DNA from: Enterospora canceri
Lineage: Eukaryota > Microsporidia > Enterocytozoonidae
Reading direction: 5' to 3'
DNA: 64,000 nt
NCBI GenBank assembly: GCA_002087915.1
Contig: LWDP01000002.1
Span: forward strand, 1 to 64,000
Part shown: piece after piece, positions 55,372 to 62,890 of the stretch
Layout of the letters: each line of letters begins with the position of its first letter
Position numbering within the stretch: the first letter of the stretch is position 1
Position numbers and translations under genes: made by a program
Notes under the pieces: generated by a model
The model's database searches: none
Seen by the model: the letters and a program-made list of their open reading frames with translations, nothing else
What the model was told of the DNA's origin: nothing

Positions 55372-56307
55372 TTATTTGGAATCAGGCAAGTCATCTACTT
55401 CAATTCGCTTGTTGTTTGTTACTTTGTACAGTCTAAATATATTCTTCTCGTCTATGATTCCATTGTAAAGCATGCTGTTGTACTCGCCAGTGAAATTCTT
55501 AAAATGCCCCTGTGTATTCTTAAGCTTATTGAATGTCTCATGCGATTTAACCTTATTGTCATAGAATACCACAAACTCAACAATCTTCCTTATAAGAGAT
55601 TGTTTGAGATCACAGAATGTCTGATAGAGAACACTATCAGCAGCTGTGCTATTCGTATTCACAGAAACAAGTTGCCAGTACGAATTCCCTATGTCTCCTG
55701 CCATTTTTATTACGAATTCGATATTCTTCGACTTCAGAAACAATCTTCCGCCCAATACCTCTGCTTTGATGTGTTCTCTGTTTATATTCTCATTCAACAG
55801 CTCTATCTTCATGTATCTCTCTATTTCAGCCGTAGTTGAACTTATTTCTTCATTTTGTTCATTCAGATTTATGCTATTTTTTAAGGTGACTTGTAGTGCT
55901 TTGGTGATGTCTGATTCTGGCATGAATCCCGTCTTCATATTCTGGTAAATTACACTAAGATAGTCAGCCATTCCAATAATGTTCTTGTGATAGTTGAAAT
56001 ATTCTAGCTTTATTTTTGTAAATAACTTGATTTCCCTGTAATAGACCAGAGACTTGCATATCAAATAGAATCTACTCAGGTCATTGATCTTCTTATCACA
56101 CAATTCAATGAACTTGGCTCTATTTGTATACTCCTGTACTGCGTGATACTCCCCAAACACACCCATTTCATTGAAGAATGCATTGAAATATCTCACAATA
56201 AAGTCATTTACTGACTCCATATTCTGTAGGTAGTTTGGATCCTGAACTCTCAGGCGTATTTTAAATCTGAATTTCCCCTGTGCAATTTGTTCAAAAATTT
56301 TCAGCAT
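55372..56307 (-). CDS. MED14: Mediator subunit 14 (Rgr1), N-terminal scaffold
   Basis: A 311-residue protein. The first 120 residues are helical with a long FIELCDKKINDLSRFYLICK helix matching the MED14 start. The segment GRLFLKSKNIEFVIKMAGD, followed by SYWQLVSVN, is the MED14 beta-hairpin with its W-x-L. Fungal MED14 is over 1000 residues; here only the N-terminal scaffold that joins Mediator head and middle remains. Start follows GCCCTGGAA. Moderate confidence. Confidence 0.6.
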   Translation of the reverse strand: MLKIFEQIAQGKFRFKIRLRVQDPNYLQNMESVNDFIVRYFNAFFNEMGVFGEYHAVQEYTNRAKFIELCDKKINDLSRFYLICKSLVYYREIKLFTKIKLEYFNYHKNIIGMADYLSVIYQNMKTGFMPESDITKALQVTLKNSINLNEQNEEISSTTAEIERYMKIELLNENINREHIKAEVLGGRLFLKSKNIEFVIKMAGDIGNSYWQLVSVNTNSTAADSVLYQTFCDLKQSLIRKIVEFVVFYDNKVKSHETFNKLKNTQGHFKNFTGEYNSMLYNGIIDEKNIFRLYKVTNNKRIEVDDLPDSK

Positions 56308-56345
56308 TTCCAGGGCACTTTCTACAAATCAGTTGAAACTGCCAT

Positions 56346-56849
56346 TTAATACCCGTCCTTCTTGAATGAGCTAATTGACTTCCATGGATTGTATTTGTAT
56401 AGTTTCTGGTGTTGGTTCAGCTTGTAGATCGTAGCCATAACCATCATGATGAAATATATTACCAGAAGTGGTACAAACACCGGTATATCCAGGAAGTTGA
56501 AGAAGGTGAGAATGAAGGAGACTGAGACAACCTTCATGTAGAAGAGCCAGAAGTCGTACTCAGGCAGGTTTCGAACAAATGGCCCGTCAAATGATCGCTG
56601 CTCTTCCTGGATTTGCTCCTCCGTCAGTGTCTCAAATGGATCTGTTGCATTCTTCATCTTTGGTGTTGCGAAGAATATGAATCCTTGTACCAAATATATC
56701 CCAACCGCATACGTAATTATATAGTGTGAGTTCTTAACCAATACACGTAGAATATAGAGACCAAGTACCACTCCAAACACAGTCCACCTACCTCGTACCT
56801 CATGTGCGTACTTATCCTTAATTATTTGGTTCAAGTTTGCCAGTGACAT
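56346..56849 (-). CDS. RER1: Rer1 ER-retention receptor
   Basis: A 167-residue membrane protein with four helices in two hairpins. GPFVRNLPEYDFWLFYMK and FLDIPVFVPLLVIYFIM are the family hallmarks, and KLNQHQKLYKYNPW fits the C-terminal part (usually K-R-Q-I-x-H-M-I-K-Y-x-Y-x-P). Rer1 returns escaped ER membrane proteins in COPI vesicles. Start follows AACCCCC. Confidence 0.95.
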   Translation of the reverse strand: MSLANLNQIIKDKYAHEVRGRWTVFGVVLGLYILRVLVKNSHYIITYAVGIYLVQGFIFFATPKMKNATDPFETLTEEQIQEEQRSFDGPFVRNLPEYDFWLFYMKVVSVSFILTFFNFLDIPVFVPLLVIYFIMMVMATIYKLNQHQKLYKYNPWKSISSFKKDGY

Positions 56850-57151
56850 GGGGGTTACAAATGCATAAATTTACATGAAACAAATTCCATGCAAAACAAG
56901 CTTAAATTCCTGTAGAATGTGACTCATTTGCATAAAATTGGAGTAAAATGGATCCAGCATTTCATTGCTCGTTTTACAAGGGTGAAATATCCAATGACAG
57001 CCAATCACGTGTTGATTGAATTTGATGTCACATTCTTGCTTATCACTGTATGAATTACATTGTACTGACCAAATATGCTGTTCACTCACTTCTTTCTCCA
57101 GAAATCACCAACTATTTTGTTGTATTTAAAAAGTGATATTTTTGAGCCCTA
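56850..57151. other. Gene-free spacer, about 300 bases
   Basis: A minus-strand frame within it has no ATG and no start signal, and I see no RNA gene. The last bases (TTGAGCCCTA) are the start signal of the permease that follows. Confidence 0.5.
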
Positions 57152-58327
57152 ATGCCCAATATTTTCAAAAATAGGTTCAGTACTCTTGATCTAGTGAAGT
57201 ACGCCATAATATGTTCAATTGGAACTGGTATGATATACGGTCCCGTACAATACAGTTGTATTTCTGGTAAGAATTCATACACCGTAAACATCGCCCTATT
57301 CATTGCATCAATATTTGAACAGTTAATTGCACAGTGTTACGCTGAGTTGAAGTGTATTCTGCCACAAGAAGGCGGTGACTTCCTGTACATTGAGCAGTTC
57401 TTCTCTGGTTCTGCTGGAACAGCCTATGCCCTTGTGATGCTAATAGTTTATACGACTGGTGCCAATTCATTCACAATCAATCTGCTACTCGATGTCTTCA
57501 AAATATCCAACAATCGGGCCATTTGGAGTCTGCTGCTTTCGCTAATCATCATTCCAATCACACTCATCCCAGTCTACGCCAGAAAGAGGGTGATGCGGCT
57601 CATTTCAATTCTCCAATTTGCTGCTGTATTTCTGATTCTACTATCCCTGCCACTTGCAGTTGGATTCAAGAAAGAAAACAGGCTGATTTCAACCACAAAA
57701 CACGTTGTTAGGGCGCCAGTGACTCTGAAGACGCTTCTGCTGGTATTTGCCAAAATGCATTACACTTTCTGTGGAATATTCTCATGCAACAGCCTTCATA
57801 AAGATGTGACTGGTAATTTGTATTTGCCATATCTCATTTCAGCCTCCACAATTTACGTTCTTTACGTCGTGGTAACGAATTCACTCTTCCACATCTACAG
57901 AAATGAAACAGGCGAAATCGACTACGAAAACGTGCTTGGATTCCTACCAGGCAAATCCAATACAGTTGCATGCATGGGAATATGCTTTGCGCTCTATTTC
58001 GGTGGGTTCTTTGCTAACGGATTCACGGCCACTGACAACTTGAACTATTTGATCAAAAAGTACAAAATGAGAAAGAACACGAATTACGCAGCAGCAGTGG
58101 CATCTGCTGGCATCGCATTCTCATTCTCATTCATCGAACTGAACAGAGTGATGGCAGTGCTATCGATGCTGCTGATTCTCTCCACTACGCTCTCAATCAC
58201 GGGGATAATCATTCACAGTAGGAGGAATCCAACTTACAGAATCAAAGTGCCCAAGTTTCTGATCTATTCTGCAATAGCAGGGTGTATAGTGACACTGGTT
58301 GCTAATGGTTTCGCATTGGTTAGTTAA
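57152..58327 (+). CDS. Amino-acid permease (APC superfamily), copy 1
   Basis: A 391-residue transporter with about 11 membrane helices. It begins LVKYAIICSIGTGMIYGPVQ, whose G-T-G-x-x-x-G-P resembles the substrate-binding break in helix 1 of LAT/APC transporters. PQEGGDFLYIEQFFSGSAGT matches the helix 3 region. The closest family is LAT-like exchangers, so import of host amino acids is plausible. Start follows TGAGCCCTA. A paralogue follows directly. Confidence 0.88.
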   Translation: MPNIFKNRFSTLDLVKYAIICSIGTGMIYGPVQYSCISGKNSYTVNIALFIASIFEQLIAQCYAELKCILPQEGGDFLYIEQFFSGSAGTAYALVMLIVYTTGANSFTINLLLDVFKISNNRAIWSLLLSLIIIPITLIPVYARKRVMRLISILQFAAVFLILLSLPLAVGFKKENRLISTTKHVVRAPVTLKTLLLVFAKMHYTFCGIFSCNSLHKDVTGNLYLPYLISASTIYVLYVVVTNSLFHIYRNETGEIDYENVLGFLPGKSNTVACMGICFALYFGGFFANGFTATDNLNYLIKKYKMRKNTNYAAAVASAGIAFSFSFIELNRVMAVLSMLLILSTTLSITGIIIHSRRNPTYRIKVPKFLIYSAIAGCIVTLVANGFALVS

Positions 58328-58645
58328 ATAGACAAATAGTGTTCAGGTTCACCCTCCCTTACATTTTGATCACTGGATATTTCTCAAAAGTGATGTCATT
58401 CGTATCAACAGTGATCAGACACTGCCCCATCACCAAAATGATGTGGTGACTTCTAAACCCATTTTGGTGATATATCAAATGTTGACGTTATACGTCAAAT
58501 TTTGATCAAAAATATCAGTTGGTTTGGAAGCAGACTGGAGCAGTAGTTGCCTTGTTCTACTCCATCAGTCCCATTACGCTGTCAAATGTGACGTGATTGA
58601 TGTTGCCCAAAAGTGATGTTTAAATTTGTTGAATCACTGCCCCTA
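58328..58645. other. Palindrome-rich spacer between permease genes, 318 bases
   Basis: The region holds three nearby perfect dyads listed separately, plus repeats of TTGATCA-like words (58364, 58412, 58502). It ends with the CCCCTA signal of the second permease. No reading frame of note. Confidence 0.6.
58429..58511. promoter_or_regulatory. Three dyad-symmetric elements upstream of permease copy 2
   Basis: ATCACCAAAATG (58429-58440) is inverted at 58460-58471 with a 19-base loop. TTGACGT-TAT-ACGTCAA spans 58482-58498, and TTTTGATCAAAA spans 58500-58511; all are perfect. TGACGT/ACGTCA halves are the recognition site of bZIP factors of the CREB/ATF type. Whether they act as protein sites, a terminator or RNA hairpins is unknown. 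Confidence 0.5.
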
Positions 58646-59845
58646 ATGGGAGTTGACTTAAAGCATAAATACAGCACGTTTGACTTGTTCAAGTACGTTG
58701 TGATTTGTACAGTGGGATCTGGCGTACTCTTTGGGCCAAAGTCATTTTACAACATGGCTGGAAAGAACCCCTTAACGGTGAACTTGGCTCTCCTTGTGGC
58801 AACAGTTGTGGTTGAACTCATGGCCCAGTGCTTTGCTGAGCTAAAGCGGATGATTCCACAGGAAGGAGGAGACTTCCTCTACATCGAGGAGTTCTTCTCA
58901 AGTGCAGCTGGAACAGCCTACACCGTCGCAATACTCGGAATCAGTGTCCCAGGAGTGAACTCGTTCTTCGCGAATCTCCTGCTGGATGTCTACGGAATCA
59001 AGAAGAATAGGGCTCTTTTCAGCCTGCTTCTATGCATCGTTATTGCACCAATTGCACTCATCCCAGTCAGTGGACGAAAGAAAGTGAGCAAAGTGATCTC
59101 GTTGCTGCAGCAGGTGACCATGGTGCTCATCTTTGCGTCATTGCCCCTTTCCATTTTCCTAGCAAGCAAAAACAGCCTGATTTCCACCACGAAAACAGTG
59201 GAGAGGACTCCAATTGGGGCCAACACGTTTTTCCTGACATTCTCAAACATCTATTTCATATTCTGTGGATTCTATGAGTGCAATGGTCTCCACAAGGATG
59301 TGACTGGTAACCTCTACTACCCGTACATGGTTTCAACCACCTCACTTTACGCCATCTACGCCGTGATACTGAATCTTTTCTTCTACATCTACAGAAATGA
59401 GACGGATGAGATCGACTACGAGAAAGTGCTTGGGTTTCTGCCTGGTAAGAGCAACAGGGCTGTCTACGTGATACTCTGTTCAGTGCTGTTTGTGGCCCCA
59501 TTCTTTGGAAATGGATTCATGCAAACAAATAACGCCAATTATTTGATCAATAAGTACAAATTGAAGGGCACTACAATCTACGGCATCATTGGTGTTGTTA
59601 GCGCAATATCATTTGGATTCACGTTCATTGGGTTGGGGATGATCATGGCCATATTGTCAGTGTTGCTGATTCTTTCTAGCACATTTTCAATAATGGGAAT
59701 ATTCGTGTTTTGTAGACGGAATCCAAGTTACAAAAGGCGGATTCCAACTGCAGCCATCTACACGGCACTGATTGGATCGATTACGATGATGGGAACCAAC
59801 GTATTCTACATTGGGAAGAATCTGATTGATAAGATCAATAAATAA
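58646..59845 (+). CDS. Amino-acid permease (APC superfamily), copy 2
   Basis: A 399-residue paralogue of copy 1, colinear throughout: FKYVVICTVGSGVLFGPKSF, PQEGGDFLYIEEFFSSAAGT, and NETDEIDYEKVLGFLPGKSN, which is nearly identical in both copies. The chosen ATG at 58646 has CCCCTA and gives the same N-terminal length as copy 1; the upstream in-frame ATG at 58616 is the alternative. Its codon use is more GC-rich than copy 1. The stop lies in AATAAATAA. Confidence 0.88.
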   Translation: MGVDLKHKYSTFDLFKYVVICTVGSGVLFGPKSFYNMAGKNPLTVNLALLVATVVVELMAQCFAELKRMIPQEGGDFLYIEEFFSSAAGTAYTVAILGISVPGVNSFFANLLLDVYGIKKNRALFSLLLCIVIAPIALIPVSGRKKVSKVISLLQQVTMVLIFASLPLSIFLASKNSLISTTKTVERTPIGANTFFLTFSNIYFIFCGFYECNGLHKDVTGNLYYPYMVSTTSLYAIYAVILNLFFYIYRNETDEIDYEKVLGFLPGKSNRAVYVILCSVLFVAPFFGNGFMQTNNANYLINKYKLKGTTIYGIIGVVSAISFGFTFIGLGMIMAILSVLLILSSTFSIMGIFVFCRRNPSYKRRIPTAAIYTALIGSITMMGTNVFYIGKNLIDKINK

Positions 59846-59865
59846 GTTATCGATCTGTTTACTCC

Positions 59866-60816
59866 TTAAAGCAGACACACAGCCACGAATACGCCTGCTA
59901 CAAATGCATTTTCGATAACACTTTCAGTTCCATTCTTCTTCCCTTGCTTCTTTGAAGATGAGCTGCTTGAAGTTGATTTAGAGGAGGAAGACGACGTGTT
60001 TGAGGACGTCGTGCTGCCATTTGTGGATGATGCAGCTGAATCAGGCACCTGCTGGGAATCTGATTTGTCTTGTGATGGGGAAGAAGGCTGATTGTTAGTT
60101 GTGACAGCTGGTAGAATTGGCGCAGGTGAAGGTGATGATGTTGGAGGTGTTGATGGTGTTTGTGATGGAATTGGTTGATTTTGTGGTGCACAAGGCGATG
60201 TCTGTGTTGCTCCTGGCTGTTTTTGTTGTACTGGCTGTCGTAGTTGTACTGGCTGTGCTGGCTGTCGTGGTTGTCCTTGCTGTACTGGACAAGGAATTCG
60301 TTTTCTGGCTACTTCTGCTAATTCCTTCATAAAATGCTGATTTTCTGGTTTTCGAGGTGGGCAGTAGCCTTGTTCCTGTGGATAAAACTGTTTCGTTGAA
60401 TAGAGGCAGGGTGGCTCAGGTGAATAAACTACACTTTGATGTTGCTGTCTTGGTGGCACCAAACACTCTCTGGATCCGCCATAGTCGGTTTCAAGAGTGG
60501 GATACGTTACAACTGGTCTGCTTTGCGCACATTCCTGGTAGTTAGTGACCAGTCTTGGATTTTCAGTGCAATGGCTCTTGGCTTCCTCAAAGAGATTCGT
60601 CAGGCTTTCGTGTCCAACACTTTCAGTTTCATTCAACTGGACTGTGTTTGAAGCTGGGGAGACTGCATTTGAAAGCAGGTTGTTTGAGATATCTCTGGTG
60701 GCATCTGTTAGAAATACACTGTCTTCTGCTCGTACGGCATTCGAATTGACTAGTTCGAACTCGTCTACAGTCTCAGCACCAAATGCTATTGCAATTTGTA
60801 ACACAATACTGTACAT
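59866..60816 (-). CDS. Ser/Pro/Gln-rich secreted protein, probably GPI-anchored
   Basis: A 316-residue protein. Signal peptide (about 1-14, SIVLQIAIAFGAET). The ectodomain has seven cysteines between about 80 and 210. A QP-rich repeat stretch lies near 178-205 (QPRQPAQPVQLRQPVQQKQP). A Ser/Thr/Pro-rich stalk ending in poly-Ser follows (about 215-290), then a hydrophobic tail (NAFVAGVFVAVCLL) after a small-residue region, as in GPI-anchor signals. This layout fits spore-wall or exposed surface proteins of microsporidia. No homologue is named. The start has no CCC signal. Confidence 0.8.
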   Translation of the reverse strand: MYSIVLQIAIAFGAETVDEFELVNSNAVRAEDSVFLTDATRDISNNLLSNAVSPASNTVQLNETESVGHESLTNLFEEAKSHCTENPRLVTNYQECAQSRPVVTYPTLETDYGGSRECLVPPRQQHQSVVYSPEPPCLYSTKQFYPQEQGYCPPRKPENQHFMKELAEVARKRIPCPVQQGQPRQPAQPVQLRQPVQQKQPGATQTSPCAPQNQPIPSQTPSTPPTSSPSPAPILPAVTTNNQPSSPSQDKSDSQQVPDSAASSTNGSTTSSNTSSSSSKSTSSSSSSKKQGKKNGTESVIENAFVAGVFVAVCLL

Positions 60817-60863
60817 AAAGCATTGATGTGAAATTGTTTTTATGGCTCATACGAACAAATTAC

Positions 60864-61688
60864 TCAAATGGATTTGTCCAGGTATTTCTTGAAGATGTGC
60901 AGCTGATATACGCCGGCATACTGGCCAAACATCTCAATCCATTGCTTCTGTACTGTCTTGTATCTTCTAGGAGTCAGTTTATCATCAGGTAAATTAAATA
61001 GCTTTTTGGAATGTCTATGGATATGGACATCGAGTGGCACTACGTCAAAGTACTCAAGTGATATGAGACAGACGCAATCAGCCACTTTTCTACCTATTCC
61101 TGTTATTTTGGTCAGCTCTGTAACAGCTCGTTCGTAGTTCTGTTGCATGAATTCTTTTGTGAAAATGTCTCTGTTTTTGGTGATGTGTTTGGCTGCTGCC
61201 GTAATGTATCGCGATCTGTATCCGAATCCATTTGCCTGTAACTCTTCTTCTATGTTGGTTAATTTTGATACATCTGGGAATTTGTATATTTTGAGTCCTT
61301 GATATTCTGTATAAGTCCCCTTGCTATGCAAATATTGTACCATTTTTGTGATTCGCCTTACATTGTTATTCTGGGAGCAAATGAACGTGAAAACTGTTGC
61401 AATGAAGTCATTTGTGAGGAATTTTAGGCCATTAATATGGTGTTCTCCTACATCCACATGATGATCTAAGTTGAAGAAGATACGTGCTGCCCTTTCTACA
61501 TTTTCATTGATTTTTTTGCAATAAATCCTGTTATCAATCTGTTTTAGTATCAGGAGAACTTCTCCTACAAACCCACAATGCTCGTTGTCTGTTGTTTTTA
61601 TGAAGTTGAATACTTGTCCACTTTGCAGTGTCACGTCCAAATCTATTTCATCACTTATTTCAATCCAGTTGCATTTTTCCTGATACAT
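60864..61688 (-). CDS. OGG1: 8-oxoguanine DNA glycosylase/AP lyase (OGG1)
   Basis: A 274-residue base-excision-repair enzyme. LQSGQVFNF opens the N-terminal domain, FTFICSQNNNVRRI follows, then GFGYRSRYI. The helix-hairpin-helix ITGIGRKVADCVCLIS holds catalytic Lys201 (canonical K249), and the catalytic Asp220 lies in VVPLDVHIHRH. All active-site residues are present. It is shorter than human OGG1 (345) with the N-terminus trimmed. Confidence 0.93.
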   Translation of the reverse strand: MYQEKCNWIEISDEIDLDVTLQSGQVFNFIKTTDNEHCGFVGEVLLILKQIDNRIYCKKINENVERAARIFFNLDHHVDVGEHHINGLKFLTNDFIATVFTFICSQNNNVRRITKMVQYLHSKGTYTEYQGLKIYKFPDVSKLTNIEEELQANGFGYRSRYITAAAKHITKNRDIFTKEFMQQNYERAVTELTKITGIGRKVADCVCLISLEYFDVVPLDVHIHRHSKKLFNLPDDKLTPRRYKTVQKQWIEMFGQYAGVYQLHIFKKYLDKSI

Positions 61689-61736
61689 TTTGGAATTCTA
61701 CGGTATTTTAAGAAATAATTTTATAAAAAATATCCC

Positions 61737-62273
61737 ATGGGCTCTGATTACATTGATGAAGAGACGTGCTGCGAGTATATCTGTGGCTGCTGTCTACGAG
61801 AGGAGTTTGTAGCAAATGATATCACAGGAAGATGCGAGAAGACACACAATACCACTCTCAGAGAGCGATATTGTGAGAACAAAATGAACAAGGATTTCAG
61901 GGAGTGCGTTTTGAAGGCATCGCTTTCGTACGAGGAGGTCGTCTACGAAACAAATAAGAAAATAGAAGACCACGTACGCCTGGTGAAGCCAAAGATCAAC
62001 AAAAGTGTTCTGGATGCATTGGAGCATGTCAAGAACCTCATTGACAACCAAAACGTAGATAACTTTGCAGATTCACACTCGCTGCTCAAAGTGCATGGCC
62101 AACTCATCCAAATGGCCCAGAATACGATGCCATCTCAGGCATTCACAGTCTGTGAGAACTGCAGTGCTTTCAAGAAGACAGAAGATTGTACGCATAAATT
62201 CTGTAAAGTCTACAGGAAAATCAGAAGCCTGGCCAAGGAGTGCAAGAAGACCCTCAACACAGCCAAATTGTAG
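61737..62273 (+). CDS. LUC7: Luc7-like U1 snRNP splicing protein
   Basis: A 178-residue protein with two zinc-finger regions. The first (CEYICGCCLREEFVAND, then GRCEKTHNTTL) matches the CCCH-type Luc7 finger (C-x-x-x-x-C...D-L-G-x-C-x-K-x-H). The second (TVCENCSAFKKTEDC) begins like the Luc7 C2H2 finger (VCEVCGAF) but is shorter. Coiled coil lies between. It implies 5' splice-site selection, hence some introns remain in this genome. Start follows TATCCC. Confidence 0.72.
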   Translation: MGSDYIDEETCCEYICGCCLREEFVANDITGRCEKTHNTTLRERYCENKMNKDFRECVLKASLSYEEVVYETNKKIEDHVRLVKPKINKSVLDALEHVKNLIDNQNVDNFADSHSLLKVHGQLIQMAQNTMPSQAFTVCENCSAFKKTEDCTHKFCKVYRKIRSLAKECKKTLNTAKL

Positions 62274-62297
62274 TAGAAGAACCATTTGGTAAATAGT

Positions 62298-62648
62298 TTA
62301 TACACAGGTTGTCTCTTTTATCTTGCAAATGGCTGTTTCTATTATGTCCTGGTTGAATCTTGAGAGCGTGGGTATGAGTAATCTTGCTTCGTGAGCAGTT
62401 AGCGGGAGGATAGTTAGAAAGAGCGCCTTCTCCTCGTCATTCATACCAAGACCCGTCAGAAAGCCATTCAGCATCTCTATTGTGTTTTTATCGCTTATCT
62501 TGCTGAATTTCTCTGTATATTCGTATGTGTTGTGAAATATCTCATGCGACTTCGTTCTCGCATTCGAATATCGTTCTTTAACGCCTTTCATCAAAATATT
62601 CGCTTCGCTGACAGATACAGGCCTGCTGGTGTCACGCTTCTCTTTCAT
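62298..62648 (-). CDS. RPB4: RNA polymerase II subunit Rpb4
   Basis: A 116-residue helical protein. SVSEANILMKG opens the HRDC-like fold, followed by NTYEYTEKFSKI, LPLTAHEARLLIPTLSRF and a final helix. This pattern matches Rpb4 (the E-A-x-x-L-I-P-S-L motif), which pairs with Rpb7 on the stalk. RNA polymerase III subunit Rpc17 is the alternative. The ATG at 62648 is the first in frame; codons upstream start from TTG. It is 242 bases from the divergent XPF gene. Confidence 0.75.
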   Translation of the reverse strand: MKEKRDTSRPVSVSEANILMKGVKERYSNARTKSHEIFHNTYEYTEKFSKISDKNTIEMLNGFLTGLGMNDEEKALFLTILPLTAHEARLLIPTLSRFNQDIIETAICKIKETTCV

Positions 62649-62890
62649 TCGACGGTGATAAAATTTTACAAAATTTTGACTGCAGAAAGACGCACTGGTG
62701 GCCTGAAGATGTTTGTGGAAATTAGACCAAAGGACATTGCAAGATGCACTGGAAGGGTTCAGGTAGATTATTTTGGTAGGTAGATTATTAAGGGTCAAAT
62801 ATCCAGTGGCAATAACAAAAGTAATTGAAGAATTTCAGTTGAAATGTTGGTTAATTTGGCTCATTATCAGGCCCATATTCAAATTACCCT

